A DNA stretch of 64,000 nt from Rhynchopus sp. YZ270_cl-10 (Eukaryota; Euglenozoa; Diplonemea; Diplonemida; Diplonemidae), in NCBI GenBank assembly GCA_964035575.1, contig OZ037871.1:930001-994000 (forward strand), written 5' to 3'. The position numbers were made by a program, and so were the translations under genes. Numbering within the stretch: position 1 is the stretch's first letter; every line of letters starts with the position of its first letter. Shown here in pieces: positions 43,480 to 54,050 of this stretch. The notes below the pieces were generated by a model that saw only the letters and a list, made by a program, of their open reading frames with translations, made no database searches and was not told the origin of the DNA.

Positions 43480-44293
43480 CAACTTACCTTCCTTCACCCC
43501 CCTGTAAGGGTAACCGTAGGTGAAGTAAGGTATAGTATTGAAATCGATGTGGGGGGGGAGTAAAGGGTCAATTTTACAAAACCAGATTTTGAGGAAAATT
43601 TTAGCCAAAAATGGGCCCCACGTATAAGGAACCGGGCTCATATTTCTCAAAATTTAAGTGATCAAAAAATTGTCCAATTTTCGAGATTGACCCCACCACT
43701 GCACGGGCGGAGCCCAAAAATGCAAATAAGGACCCTTTTTAATTTGTTCTCTTGAAATGTGTAATTTCATGTTTTCGCGAAAAAAATAACAACTGATCCT
43801 ACAAGGGTTGAAGGAAGGTGGTTGAAAACAACAATAACAACAAGGACAAGTAATTGCTAAGAAAAAAGCGGGGTGTGCTGTGGAAAACTCCGCGCGATTT
43901 TCGAAACCACCGTAGCATCCTGGCGATTTGCTGGAGGTGCTGATGCGCCTGGTGTGATCGATGTGTTGTAGTCTGTGCATTCTGTGTTCCTTCCGCACTG
44001 CTCCAACGACGACGACAATGTGGGGAGCCTGTGGGCAAAAACGAGCTGGACCACGCCGAGCCTGCCGAGCGGGCGTCCAACAACGCTATCGAGCAGATGG
44101 TGCTGGACGAAGAGGACAGCCCCCCTTCTTGAACGTTTCAGATGCTGGCGTCCCAGTGGGTCTGGCAGCGTACGAAGAGCGTTAGCATACCTGCAGAAGA
44201 GCAGAATGCTGGGCGTGTTGTAGATTATTTCTACAGGATGGAGTTCCACACCACACCCCGTTTTTTTTCCGATAGCAATTACTTGTTTTTTTT
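43480..44293. repeat. Dispersed family G, copy 2
   Basis: Second copy of 5762-6554, same orientation, with small indels concentrated in the GC-rich third. The ends match exactly. Confidence 0.75.
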
Positions 44294-44575
44294 GTTTAAT
44301 GCTCGGTCGGGTCCCAAAAAGTTCCGCGCGCGCGCGCAGAAAAAAACACACAAAGAAAAAAGCACACACACAGAGACACAGCAAAAATAAAACATCGAAG
44401 CCAGGCTGTTTTCTAATTCTGAAAATTTTCCGGAAAATTCCGACATCCGGAAGCAATTTTTTCCTTGAAAAAACAGTGGGTTTTCAACCCAAACATGCCG
44501 CGATAGGCATTTCCAGAATCCGCTCGTTCTGTGGTGGGATATACAGAAAAACCGGCAAAATTTTAGTTGCATAAA

Positions 44576-44815
44576 TTTCCACAAAATATGAACCCATCCT
44601 CATAAACAAGGGTCATTTTCAGGTCGGAAAATCCAAATTCGGATAAAATTGTGGCGTTCCTGACTGGGAACAGGTAGCGCCGCAGGCGCACGGTACCCAA
44701 CTTTTGTCTTTTTCTTTTCCCCTTTTCTCTGCTTTCTTTTGATGCGCGAGCCGATTGCTCTCCACGGTGGGGTCACATGATAGAATTATATCATGTGACC
44801 CACTCGTATATGGAT
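44576..44815 (-). repeat. Family E copy 3 with adjoining segment, plus hairpin
   Basis: E runs 44673-44775 in reverse; with the segment to 44576 it mirrors 4825-5022. It is followed by a hairpin formed by GGTCACATGATA and TATCATGTGACC. Confidence 0.7.
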
Positions 44816-45674
44816 GATTCTGTGTTCGAAGATATTTGGTTGATTTTTCCCGTGGAGGAAGACGGGAGGGAAAGTCAAGATAACCTGTTGACGTAAGGCA
44901 ATGTTTTTTTTTCTTCCATGTTTTTTTTTTTTTTGGAATCTCAAAATTTTCCGCGCGTGCGAGCATTAAACAAATAAAAAAGTGTGCCTACCCTAGAGAG
45001 AAATTCAAAAAAAAATAGCGTTTTTGTTTGCAGTAACGAGGACCATTTTGACCAATTTTGTGTAGCAGTTCTTGCAATGAGAAAAAATGGAAAGATGAGA
45101 GGGAAAAAACATACCATTTTGTAGGTACCGGTAATAAAGAAAAGAGGGGGTGTTTTGTGCTAGTTTGTCCGGGTTTGAGTTGTTAGTTCTTCGTATGGAC
45201 TTCGTATGAACGCCCTTCTTTAGCAAAAGGTGCTGACCCCCGACCTGAAGCTCGATGCTGCAAATGAAAAATGCTATTTTTTTTTTGTTTTGCGTTTCTC
45301 TTGTATCATTTAGTCGCAATTTTGTTGTGTTCGTTTTCCCCCTTCTTTTTGTCCTGGATATTTCCCCCTCCCGGATACTAAGGATATTGTGTACCAAAAA
45401 AAAAAAGATGTGTTTCAACATAATGTGGAGATTTGTGTACTGCAAATTCAAAAAATAAAGATGCAAAAATAATAATAATCTGTCAGACCAAGAGTAAGGC
45501 TTCGTCTCTGCCTTTTTTTGTGATATTGGAGTGTGCTCCGTCGTTGCAAAGTGTCCAACGTCATCCGGGTGAGTGGAGCTGTTTTGCTCCACTGCAAATG
45601 ACTGAACAGGCGGTGGCTTGATCTCCACAAAACTTCTTTTTTTTTAAACCCAGCGTGTTCCAGCGAGTGGTAAA
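44816..45674. other. Spacer, no gene seen
   Basis: A 600-bp minus-strand frame exists (45005-45628) but is K/N/I-rich and crosses many homopolymers, so I do not call it. Confidence 0.35.
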
Positions 45675-45715
45675 GATTTGTGTGCACGAGAGACACATTC
45701 ATATTTTCAAGTTTC
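45675..45715 (+). repeat. Hairpin module C
   Basis: TGTGT, GCACGAGAG, ACACA then TTCATATTTTCAAGTTTC. Confidence 0.7.
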
Positions 45716-46070
45716 TTTACCCTTTTATGAATTTTATTTTACTTTGTTTTTGTACAACACCATCGTATTTTTTTTTTGTGACAATAGCGATTTTGTCCTA
45801 TATTTTCTGGCTTCATTCTTATTTTTTTATTGTGCTTGTAAAAAAGCTACATCCAGTTGCACTAACTAGCAAAAAAAAAACCCCAATTTTTTATAAAAAC
45901 AAAACCAACGGAAAATCGAAAAAAAATATTACCATCCACTATAAGTTACAACACCGACCGTTGTGCAATACGCAGAACAAAACAAAAACTCTATTTCTTT
46001 TTTTGAAAACAAATTAATTTTCAAACCTGTGCCAATATCTCTTCTCTCTCTCTCTCTATTTTTTTAGTAA

Positions 46071-46105
46071 GTGACTAAGCAACGAGAGTTTTACAAAGTG
46101 ACGAA
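46071..46105 (+). repeat. Hairpin module B, degenerate
   Basis: GTGACTAAGCAACGAGAG matches B; the 3' arm is lost. Confidence 0.45.
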
Positions 46106-46621
46106 GTGACGGAGAAGGGCTTATGTCTTTTTACCTTTGTCTTCTTTGTTGGAGTCTGTGTTTGTTTTTTTTTCTTTTTTTCTTTTAGAGAAAAATACCC
46201 CCCCGACGGCCTACGTCGGTGCCTTCCGTGGCTCGTAGTACAAAGGCTTCGGAAGACATTGAGTACAGATCTTGATATCAAGCATAAAGTGGTTGCCGAC
46301 GCAATAATAGCCAAACAACACAAAACCTACTACGAAACAAACCCGACCCTATCCAGCAAAGAGGGTTTTTTTTTGGCGATGTGTCGACACAACAACGTAG
46401 AAAGCTGCTTGTTGTTTTTTTGTGATTTCTGTTCTCTCTTTTGATTTCCTCCCTCCCCCCGTGTGATTCTTTTTGCCGTATTTTCACACTTTATTACATA
46501 CCATCCCTTTTGTGTGCACACATTGTATGAACCCTGAAACCTCCAGGGTTAACTAACCCAGGGGAGTCGTTCGTCGATGCCACAAAGAAAACTACACCGT
46601 TACCTTTTTTCTCTTTTGGTC
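46106..46621. other. Spacer, no gene seen
   Basis: A CCAGGGTTAACTAACCC palindromic patch lies near 46541; no gene. Confidence 0.35.
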
Positions 46622-46711
46622 AGTGCCTCCGTCAGCGTTTGCACTATCAACATTTTTTTGATAAGGTAACTAAGCACGAGAGGCTTAGGATCATCTTATT
46701 AACTTTTCTTT
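46622..46711 (+). repeat. Hairpin modules A then B
   Basis: A: AGTGCCTCCGTCAGCGTTT then GCACT, tag ATCAACATTT. B: AAGGTAACTAAGC, ACGAGAG, GCTTAGGATCATCTT, tag TAACTTTTC. Confidence 0.8.
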
Positions 46712-46725
46712 GGGGGAAATGACTA

Positions 46726-46806
46726 TAACACCCACGTTACTCATACCCATTTACGATAATACCCAGTGGGCATTATCGTAAATGGGTATTAGTAACGTGG
46801 GTGTTA
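46726..46806. mobile_element. 81-bp foldback
   Basis: TAACACCCACGTTACT is mirrored exactly at 46791-46806, and ATACCCATTTACGATAAT pairs inside. Directly downstream of an A-B pair. Confidence 0.8.
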
Positions 46807-47006
46807 GGTTCATTACCCCCCTTTTTTTTGATATATCACTGTGCTAAAAATATACTCAACGTATCTGCATCCTTCTCCCGTTTTTTGTTTTCCCTTCAGG
46901 TTTGAAAACAAAAAAAACAAAGGGATGATTTCTTCTTCGCGTGGTCGTATTTTGCAAAAACAATGTTTGAGCCAATGTGGCTCTGTGCATGCAAAACAAA
47001 AAGGAC

Positions 47007-47112
47007 AGTGGAGCTTGCACGGCAACTACACTATTCCAACAATTTTAAAAAAAAATAAACACATAATAGTCTCGATGGTGAAGTCAGTCTGAATGGCGGC
47101 TACACTAAAACA
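47007..47112 (+). repeat. Two D modules in tandem
   Basis: D at 47007-47046 (AGTGGAGCTTGCACGGCAAC, CTACACT) and D at 47077-47112 (GGTGAAG...GGCGGCTACACT). Confidence 0.7.
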
Positions 47113-47266
47113 GAAGCCCTCCCCACCCCACATCCACTCTTTTTCCTCAAGGCGAATGTACGGCTTTTAACGAAAAGCTTTTTAGTACCGAGGAAATCCT
47201 CCTCTCTCATAACGATGGTCGATTTTTCTTTTTCTCAAAAAAAAAAAACAAAAACAAAAAGACAAA

Positions 47267-47334
47267 GAGGAGACAACGCTGGTGGATAAAACTCCACTCT
47301 TTCGATTGAAAATAATATCTTATTCTTTCTTCTC
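47267..47334 (+). repeat. Hairpin module K
   Basis: GAGGAGACAACGCTG leader, GTGGA/TCCAC stem, TTTCGATTGAAAA and TATCTTATTCTTTC tag. Confidence 0.65.
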
Positions 47335-47915
47335 AAACTATGAGTCAATGGACTACACGTTTGGGTTTGTTGGGTTGTCTTACCCTATTTAAAAAAAAAA
47401 AACGTTTTTTTTTTTTTTGTCAGAACTAAAACGCAGGCTTAAGTTCATATTGAATACAAAAAAACCCATCTCGATGGGGTTGATGCAAAGCAAAAAAAAA
47501 AACTAACCAGAAAACCCATTTCTCTTAAAATATGTATCTATTTTTATCTAGCGTTTCTTGCCCCTTCAAAAACCTACTAGCCAACACACAACTCTGACTC
47601 TGTGTATTACATTCGATGTAACGAATTAACAAGAAATATCGTTTTTTTTTTTTTAAATGCTGGGGAAATAAAAGTGGTAAGCATCCTGACAGCAAATAAT
47701 AACGAAGAAAAAAAGAATGGTTGTAGATAAATGTATACTCTCTCTCTCTCTCTGTCTGATAAATAAATGTTCAAAAAAATGCATCGTGTAAAAGTGTCCG
47801 AATCCTTTTAAAAGGGTAATATTTGATTCCATAACCTTGGGTGATTTGTAGGTCAACAAAACAAAGCAGGATCGTCCCTTTTGTGATACCTCACCCAAAA
47901 AAAGAAAAAAAGGAA
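47335..47915. other. Spacer, no gene seen
   Basis: A short CT run at about 47738-47753; no gene. Confidence 0.35.
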
Positions 47916-47977
47916 AGTGGAGATTGCACAACTGTGGCAACACAACCGAGGCAACTACACTACTCCAACAATTTATC
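47916..47977 (+). repeat. Hairpin module D, long form
   Basis: AGTGGAGATTGCACAACTGT, two GGCAAC blocks, CTACACT, tag CAACAATTTATC. Confidence 0.7.
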
Positions 47978-48270
47978 AAAAAAAATTGTAAAAAAAAAGT
48001 TCTGCGCGATGAAAAAAATATAAAAAAAAAATAGCACCCCTTTGTGTTGCCGGCTCATCTGTTGCTGTAGAGTATAATACTGTATACCTTCAGTTTCTTT
48101 GTGTTTCCTCAATTTAAAAAAAAAAAACGTGTCCATTTCCAGATAGAGCCGGGGGGGTGCAGATTTTTTTATCGCAGTTGGTGCTATAGGAAATGAGTCA
48201 ACGACCTGTCAGCGACCTGTCAATATCGGGGGGGGGTGGGTCATTTTTTAATAGTACTTAGCCATTTTCA

Positions 48271-48504
48271 GGTACACAGGTACACAGGTACACAGGTACA
48301 CAGGTACACAGGTACACAGGTACACAGGTACACAGGTACACAGGTACACAGGTACACAGGTACACAGGTACACAGGTACACAGGTACACAGGTACACAGG
48401 TACACAGGTACACAGGTACACAGGTACACAGGTACACAGGTACACAGGTACACAGGTACACAGGTACACAGGTACACAGGTACACAGGTACACAGGTACA
48501 CAGG
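48271..48504 (+). repeat. GGTACACA minisatellite (about 29 copies)
   Basis: Perfect 8-bp tandem array, same unit as 4057-4180 and again inside an element whose ends are G/C runs. Confidence 0.95.
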
Positions 48505-48894
48505 CTTGAACGACTCTTTGCCGCTTCACAGCTGGTCTGTGAATGTGTTCACAGACCAGCTGTGGTAGTAGAAATCACCTCCAGCTTTGAGGGGCTCAGG
48601 GCTGTGTGACGCTGCTGATTTCGACACGTTGCCGAAGCAGCGATCGCGCTTGGTGTGGTTTTGTGTATCCCAAAAGGAGTCATCACTCAAAGCATTTTGA
48701 CTAAACGTCTGAACGTTCTGAACCTGGAATCGATAGCAGACAGGAACAAGAGGATGGGCAGGCAGCGCCTGCCCGACCTGTGTGAAGTGAATCAGTGATT
48801 GCCTGACAGATGTCTGGGTAACCGTGTATTCTGTGTGGGTATCCATGTCCGGAGTATATCTCATTGTCCCCTTACATTGTGATGTACGCGTAAC

Positions 48895-49365
48895 TTTTTT
48901 TTACATGTTAGCCACATGTCATTTGACATGTAAAGTGACATGTGCCACAGGTGAAATGACCTGCTAAGAACATGTCATTTTTAGGTGGCACATGTCATTT
49001 ACTTCACCGTCGTGTAGGGTCCGCGCGGGGTACCCCGGGGTTTGGGGAGCACACGGCGGTGAAGTAAGTTACATTACATGGAATGTTACATGTGAAAAAC
49101 CGTTACACGTAAATGACATCTAACTTCACATGTAATGTAACAGTTACATGTATTAGTTACATGTGATCATGTTACATGTGTCGATATGTAAAAAACCCAC
49201 CCACCATAATTTTCACAACGATTTTTGAGGATTTTTTAGGTCTTACCAGAAATCACCGCCGAAAGCTGCCCAGAACCACCCCCAAAACCATTGTACCACT
49301 ACCTGATTTCGCCACCTGTACCACATGTAACAAAAGTTACATGTAATACCACATGTACCACCCGT
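48895..49365. repeat. Dense ACATGT/TTACATG palindrome region
   Basis: More than fifteen TACATG, ACATGT or GACATG words in both orientations, around a GC-rich core (CGCGGGGTACCCCGGGG near 49023) framed by CTTCACCG and CGGTGAAG. Confidence 0.7.
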
Positions 49366-49500
49366 TACTTCGTGTACCCTGAGGGTCCGTATGGGCCACT
49401 GTGTGTCTGTGTGTGCGCCCCACCAAAAAATCGCTAAGGGCCGTTAAAAAATGACCCCCCCCCCTATGGCAACGACCTGTCAGCGACCTGTCAATATCGG

Positions 49501-49690
49501 CCCCCCCTGGAGCACCAGCAGTGTGTTTTTTTTTTCTAGATAATGTGGTGTTATTTCTATTGTTTCAAATAAGTTTATGAAGAATTTCTCTTTTTTTTTT
49601 TTTTTTTTTTTAAAGACGTTTGTTTTGCGTCTTGTGTAATATTACTAAGATTGCTTGACTTTTTTTAAAAATTTATTTATTGGTGTTTTA
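49501..49690. other. T-rich spacer
   Basis: T run of about 22 near 49590; no gene. Confidence 0.35.
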
Positions 49691-49732
49691 GATGCGATGT
49701 GCACGCGGCACATCCATAAGATCAATATTTTC
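49691..49732 (+). repeat. Hairpin module C
   Basis: GATGTGC, ACGCG, GCACATC, then ATCAATATTTTC. Confidence 0.65.
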
Positions 49733-50036
49733 TTTTGAAACCCCTGATACCAATCAGCCACGCAATGGGTCTACAGTCTTTTTTTTGTTGTGCTGACCCC
49801 AGACAAATGACTTTTTTTGCTCATAATTACCGACCCTCTTTTTGTCTAGCCAGTTACCACTGCTGGGTCAATCTATTTTTTTGTTGGCGCTTTTCCCTTT
49901 TTTTTATGAAAAACATACGAAACACGTTATTTGCAACTCTGCTAGCTAGCCCAGTTTTTCTATCTTCTCAAAAAGAAGGGGCTGTACACATTACCCTTTA
50001 GAGGGTTGTTGTTGTTTTTTATACACTTCCCTAATG
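49733..50036. other. Spacer, no gene seen
   Basis: Encodes only F/C-rich low complexity in an open frame. Confidence 0.35.
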
Positions 50037-50596
50037 CTTTCAAATTTTATTTGAAAGTATATGAATTTGCTTTTAGATGTGCATGTACGAGGCATACGCA
50101 TCTTTCAACTCTTTTCTTTTTTTTATCCCACATTTAGTGCACCCTATTATACCTTCTCTTCAGTAGAACAGAAAGTGAAATAATTATCCCACACTCTCTC
50201 GTTCATAAAGATGAATGCACGCAGGGCAGGAAGCATTCATATTTTAAAGTTTCCAAGCGTTATGTTCTCTTTCAAGGTAGCCCAAGCATGAGAGGCTTAG
50301 GATCATGTTATTCAACTTTTCTTTTCGCGTTGCCATTTCTCCCCCCCATTTTTTTTAGAGTGGATACTTTGAAAGATGTGTGTGCTATGTGGCACATTTA
50401 TTCAATTTATCCCTCTTATTCTTCCACGTGTTCAAGTCCACATTGTGTGTGTCTTGTTTGATGTTAATTGTCGCCTCTTTTCGCGTCCTTTTTCATCTCT
50501 GTTTTTGTGTGCCCTTTTTTTTTGTGGATGTGTATGTGCAACATATTCATCGCCTTTATTCTTTTCTTGTAAACATTAGTATATGAAACAATTGTA
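50037..50596 (+). repeat. Dense array of eight hairpin modules: I, C, I, C, B, C, C, I
   Basis: I 50037-50070 (CTTTCAAAT/ATTTGAAAG, GTATATGAATTTG), C 50076-50116 (GATGTG/CGCATC), I 50130-50185 (GTGCACCCTATTATACC, CTTC/GAAC), C 50210-50254 (ATGAATGC/GCATTCAT), B 50274-50322 (CAAGC, ATGAGAG, GCTTAG), C 50375-50408, C 50525-50567 and I-tag 50567-50596 (AGTATATGAAACAATT). All are in the same orientation with T-rich joints. Confidence 0.75.
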
Positions 50597-51040
50597 AACA
50601 TCGTCAAAAAAAAAAAAAAAGACTATTCCGAGTTGGTTAGTAGTAATAGTTCACTTTGAATTTGCGCTCCAATTCTGGTGTTGTTTTTTGTTTGTTTAAT
50701 ACTGAGATCGATGTCTTGATTCAACAAAAAATATGTGGTTGCCATCTAGTTTGGTATACACAGCATTTTTCAATTTTTTTTTCCAGTTTTGTGGCATCAT
50801 TTTGCATTATTTGCATTTTGTCTTTTACAGGGATTCTGTATGTATTTTGGACCTATTTCAATCAACATTCGACGCGGAAAAGACGTAGAAATTTGCAAAG
50901 AAATTCGAAAAAAATGCCGCTTTTTTCCCCCACCTCTTTCTTAACGAAAAGAAACAAATACCCATACCCACAAAAAACCCCACCCTCCTTTCTCCAACAG
51001 AGTGTTACCAACCCACCCTTTTTCCGCAAAAAAAAATATA

Positions 51041-51088
51041 GTGAAAACTGTCTGAACAACAGCTAACTAAACACAACGGATTTTATCA
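51041..51088 (+). repeat. Hairpin module D, divergent
   Basis: AGTGAAAACTGTCTGAACAA then AGCTAACT, tag CACAACGGATTTTATC. Confidence 0.5.
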
Positions 51089-51336
51089 AGAAGAAAAAAA
51101 AACGAGATGGAAGGGGAAAAAAATGAAAGCAACAATAACGTCTTCGAGAGCCACTGCCTGATTTTTATTTTTTATTTCCCCCTGTTTTCCCCTCCTCCTC
51201 CTCCCTCTCACCCATTTTCGTACTCCCCTTTTTCTCCCCCCGAATTCCAAGACTTTTTTGTTTGCTTTCTTTTTGTTCCAACAATCTTTCTCACAATGTG
51301 TTGAACCTGCCCTACAAACAAGGGGAGTTTTTAAGG

Positions 51337-51390
51337 TTTAAGGTGACTAAGCACGAGAGGCTTATAGTAGGGTCATCTTATAAACTTTTC
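51337..51390 (+). repeat. Hairpin module B
   Basis: AAGGTGACTAAGC, ACGAGAG, GCTTA with an 8-base insertion (TAGTAGGG), TCATCTTATAAACTTTTC. Confidence 0.75.
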
Positions 51391-51871
51391 TTTTATTTGC
51401 ATGCTCAAAGCAAGCCACACCCATACCTCATATGTGTGGAAATGCCCAAAAATAAAGATAATCTCCATTGGCCCCACCCCCCTCTTACGAAGTGAATACC
51501 CCCCTCCCTCCCTCCCTCCCTCCCTTTCCTCCACCCTCAACCCTCAACCTCTCTAGGACTCAAATACCCCCTTACCCTTCTCGAGGGTGATTCTTGTTTT
51601 TTTTAAACACGAATTTTTCAACTTTACATTTAGGTTAGTGCAGCTTAGGCTTCACCAACGTTTTATATTTTTTCTTCTTTTTTGCGCTTTTTAAAAAAAA
51701 AGCCAAGGACACTCAGAAAAAAATCTTGTGTCTACGTACAGTGAGTTTTAAAGGGGGTGTATTTTTTTGTCAAAACCTCAGCTTTATTTTGCTATTTGAA
51801 CATTTCACCGAACACTTTCTTTCTTCTTCTTTTTCTCTCTTTTTTTGGGTAGACGTCCCCAAAGGGGACTC
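51391..51871. other. Spacer with CCCT repeats
   Basis: CCCT tetranucleotide run near 51500-51525; no gene. Confidence 0.4.
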
Positions 51872-51985
51872 TTAAGGTGACTGAGCACGAGAGGTTCAGG
51901 GTCATCTTATCAGCTTTTCTTATTTATTCAGTGCCCTGCCGTCCACCGGTGTTTAGTGAGGCATGTTGGCGCTGTTAACGTTCTC
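51872..51985 (+). repeat. Hairpin modules B then A with compensatory changes
   Basis: B: CTGAGC pairs with GGTTCAG (consensus CTAAGC/GCTTAG), tag CAGCTTTTC. A: AGTGCC pairs with GGCGCT, tag GTTAACGTTCTC. Confidence 0.75.
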
Positions 51986-52711
51986 TTTGTTATTTTTTTT
52001 TTTTACAGGCGATCTTTCGTTCCCTGTAATCTAGTAATAACTCAGTAAATAAAATCAGAGATCCTATCAGAGGTTTTTCACGTTAATCTCTGTCCAAAAA
52101 AAGCTTCGTATGACGTATGCTTTTTGTCGAATTATTTCTTTGTACGCCCACACCATGCCTTTTTACAGGCAAATTATCAAAAAAAAAAAAAAAAACTCAC
52201 ATTTTTCTCTATCATTTCCTTAGTGCGATAAAACATATAAACATGACAGGATATTCCGTTACCCTGTGTATCATGGTGATACTTTAAGTTGGGTACTGAC
52301 TATGTGACTTAGTCTATCTTACGACTTTTTTTTTTCCCTTTTTTTTTAAAGGGGGGAAAAATCCCGGGTGTATTAGCATAACTGCAAACATTCCCAAACA
52401 ACATGGTCTCATCTTTGCTACACTTGTCAGGATGAGGTTTACAGTCTGCAGGTATCTGAGTACACCTCCACCCTTTTTAGGTAGTATTCGGATTCGATGG
52501 GGGGTGATTGTCGATACAATTAAAAAAAAAACGTACAACAGTTCAAGATGGTGTATGCACTGTGAGGGAAAAATCCAGCTTTCAACTCTTTCCTCTATTC
52601 GTAAGAAAAAAACCCTGGATTTCATGAAATTTCACCTCGAAAAAACGTTTCTTTTTGTTTGTTTCGCACCTTCAACCCCCCTTTTCTTAAAAAAATTCTT
52701 TTTCAAATTTT
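51986..52711. other. Spacer, no gene seen
   Basis: AT-rich, homopolymer-rich; no gene. Confidence 0.35.
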
Positions 52712-52843
52712 TGGATGTGTAGCGAGACACATTCCTCATTTTTTTTTTTTTTTTCATTTCTTTATCTTTTATTTGTGCTGTCATCCAGCTGGCATCATAC
52801 GTAGTCAGTCGGAGGTGTCTGCATAAAACCATTCTTTATTTTA
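52712..52843 (+). repeat. Hairpin modules C then L
   Basis: C 52712-52740 (GGATGTGT/ACACATTCC with one G-U). L 52781-52843 (GGCATC/GGTGTC, TGCATAAAAC). Confidence 0.65.
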
Positions 52844-53067
52844 GATACATAGTCTACCCTCTTCGTGCAATCACCACTTTCCCCCCCTTTTTTTTTTGGT
52901 ATGTCTTTTATTTGCTCTTTTTTCTGAAGAAATTTGTGTGAGAGTACCAAAAAGGGGGGGGAGGTGTTACAAAAAGTAGATGGCAAAAAAAAGGGAAAAT
53001 GGTTGGTTCCTAGTAGGGTATTTTCAGATTTTATGACAAACAAAGTTGCCTTTTTTTTTCAACAATT

Positions 53068-54050
53068 CAGGGTTTCCGCCAGGATTTGGGGTTTCAGAAA
53101 TTGGGGTGTACCATGAAAATGACCCCAAAAAAAATTTCTTTCTCCCCGAAAAAGCGGTCGTCGCGCGCTTCGCGCGCGCCTCCCTGGCAGACACAGGTAG
53201 AGAGGCGAAGCGTGCGGGGGTGCTCCAAAAAAATTTTTTGGGAAGGGTTGGGGAAGAAGGGGAGGCGCGAGATACGCTCACTACCGGTTGAGGTGTCACT
53301 TCCACTGGGCTGCAGATATGTGGCACATCTCTGCAGCACTGTAATCACTGTGTAGCGCCATGCAATGAAAAAAGCAAATACCATCACCCTCTCACAAGAC
53401 TCCTTTACCTTGTGAAGCTTCCACCCCCGACCTCCAAACGAACCAGCTGTGAAGTTTAACATGGTTGCTATCAAAGCTGGTGCTAAACCCCAAAAAGTTG
53501 CCAATGCTGCGGCAGAGCCGACTTGTCTTGGTCAAGAAGGAGACCCCTCCCACGGTTGACGAGGCGATACGGGCATCACTTCGGCTGGAGGAGGTGGAAG
53601 CGGAATGAAGGAGACAATGGGGAAAGGTAAGGAGTCTTGTGAGAGTGATGAGAGGGATCCCGTTGGGACATGTAGTAGAAAGTGAATGCATTCGTCGCTT
53701 GCACCGAAGCCTCCTTTAAAAAGGGGCAATACACAGAAGTGTCAATGATAATATAGCAACATCAAATAGCCAGCAACACAGCGCCGCAGGCGCACGGTAC
53801 GCTACTTTTTTTTTCTCTTTTTTCCCTAGATTTTACCCCCCTTTTCTTCCACTTCTTTTGACACAGCGAGCCAAACGCTCTGCACGGTGGGGTCACATGA
53901 CCACAGGGGGTCATCTACAACCTCTTAAAACCCCATTTTTCTCGGGGTGTACTTTGGTACACCCCGAATCCCTGTAAAAATCCAATTTTTTCCTGGAAAA
54001 ATATTGGGGTGTACCAAAGTACACCCCGGTACACCTTGGCGGAAACTCTG
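53068..54050. mobile_element. hAT-like non-autonomous element
   Basis: CAGGGTTTCCGCCA at the left and the mirror of CAGAGTTTCCGCCA at 54037-54050; such CAGNGTTTCC ends are common in hAT elements. CAATT borders both ends, shorter than the usual 8-bp duplication. A second inverted block GGGGTGTACC is subterminal. The body contains family E copy 4 (53781-53895, reversed) and a balanced region (53300-53720) with short frames of no known family. Confidence 0.6.
53781..53895 (-). repeat. Dispersed family E, copy 4
   Basis: Reverse copy from GCGCCGCAGGCGCACGGTAC to CCACCGTG complement. Lies inside the hAT-like element. Confidence 0.7.

Larger units (their letters stand above)
48231..49464. mobile_element. 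Element with G-run/C-run inverted ends and 31-bp flanking direct repeats
   Basis: GGGTCATTTTTTAA after a G run at the left is mirrored by TTAAAAAATGACCC and a C run ending 49464. An identical 31-bp block beginning CAACGACCTGTCAGCGACC flanks it at 48199-48229 and 49470-49500. The body holds the GGTACACA array, a 17-bp-arm hairpin (48527-48564), a balanced segment (48565-48870) with a 112-codon minus-strand frame of no known family, and an ACATGT-rich region. Confidence 0.65.

Noticed and set aside
45005-45628. 207-codon minus-strand gene
   Set aside because: K/N/I/F-rich across homopolymers, no conserved pattern, no leader.
48271-48504. Long open frames on both strands over tandem arrays (also 4057, 56602, 60649)
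   Set aside because: Units of 7 or 8 bp give endless stop-free frames such as repeated HRYTGTQV; not genes.
48271-48504. CRISPR array
   Set aside because: Units are contiguous 8-mers without spacers, in a eukaryotic context.
50037-50596. Bacterial intrinsic terminators or integron attC sites
   Set aside because: Hairpin plus T run is superficially similar, but spliceosomal introns show a eukaryote, tags precede the T run, and no attC core sites are found.
51872-51920. Histone-type 3' stem-loop
   Set aside because: Stem, loop and downstream sequences do not fit, and no histone gene is near.
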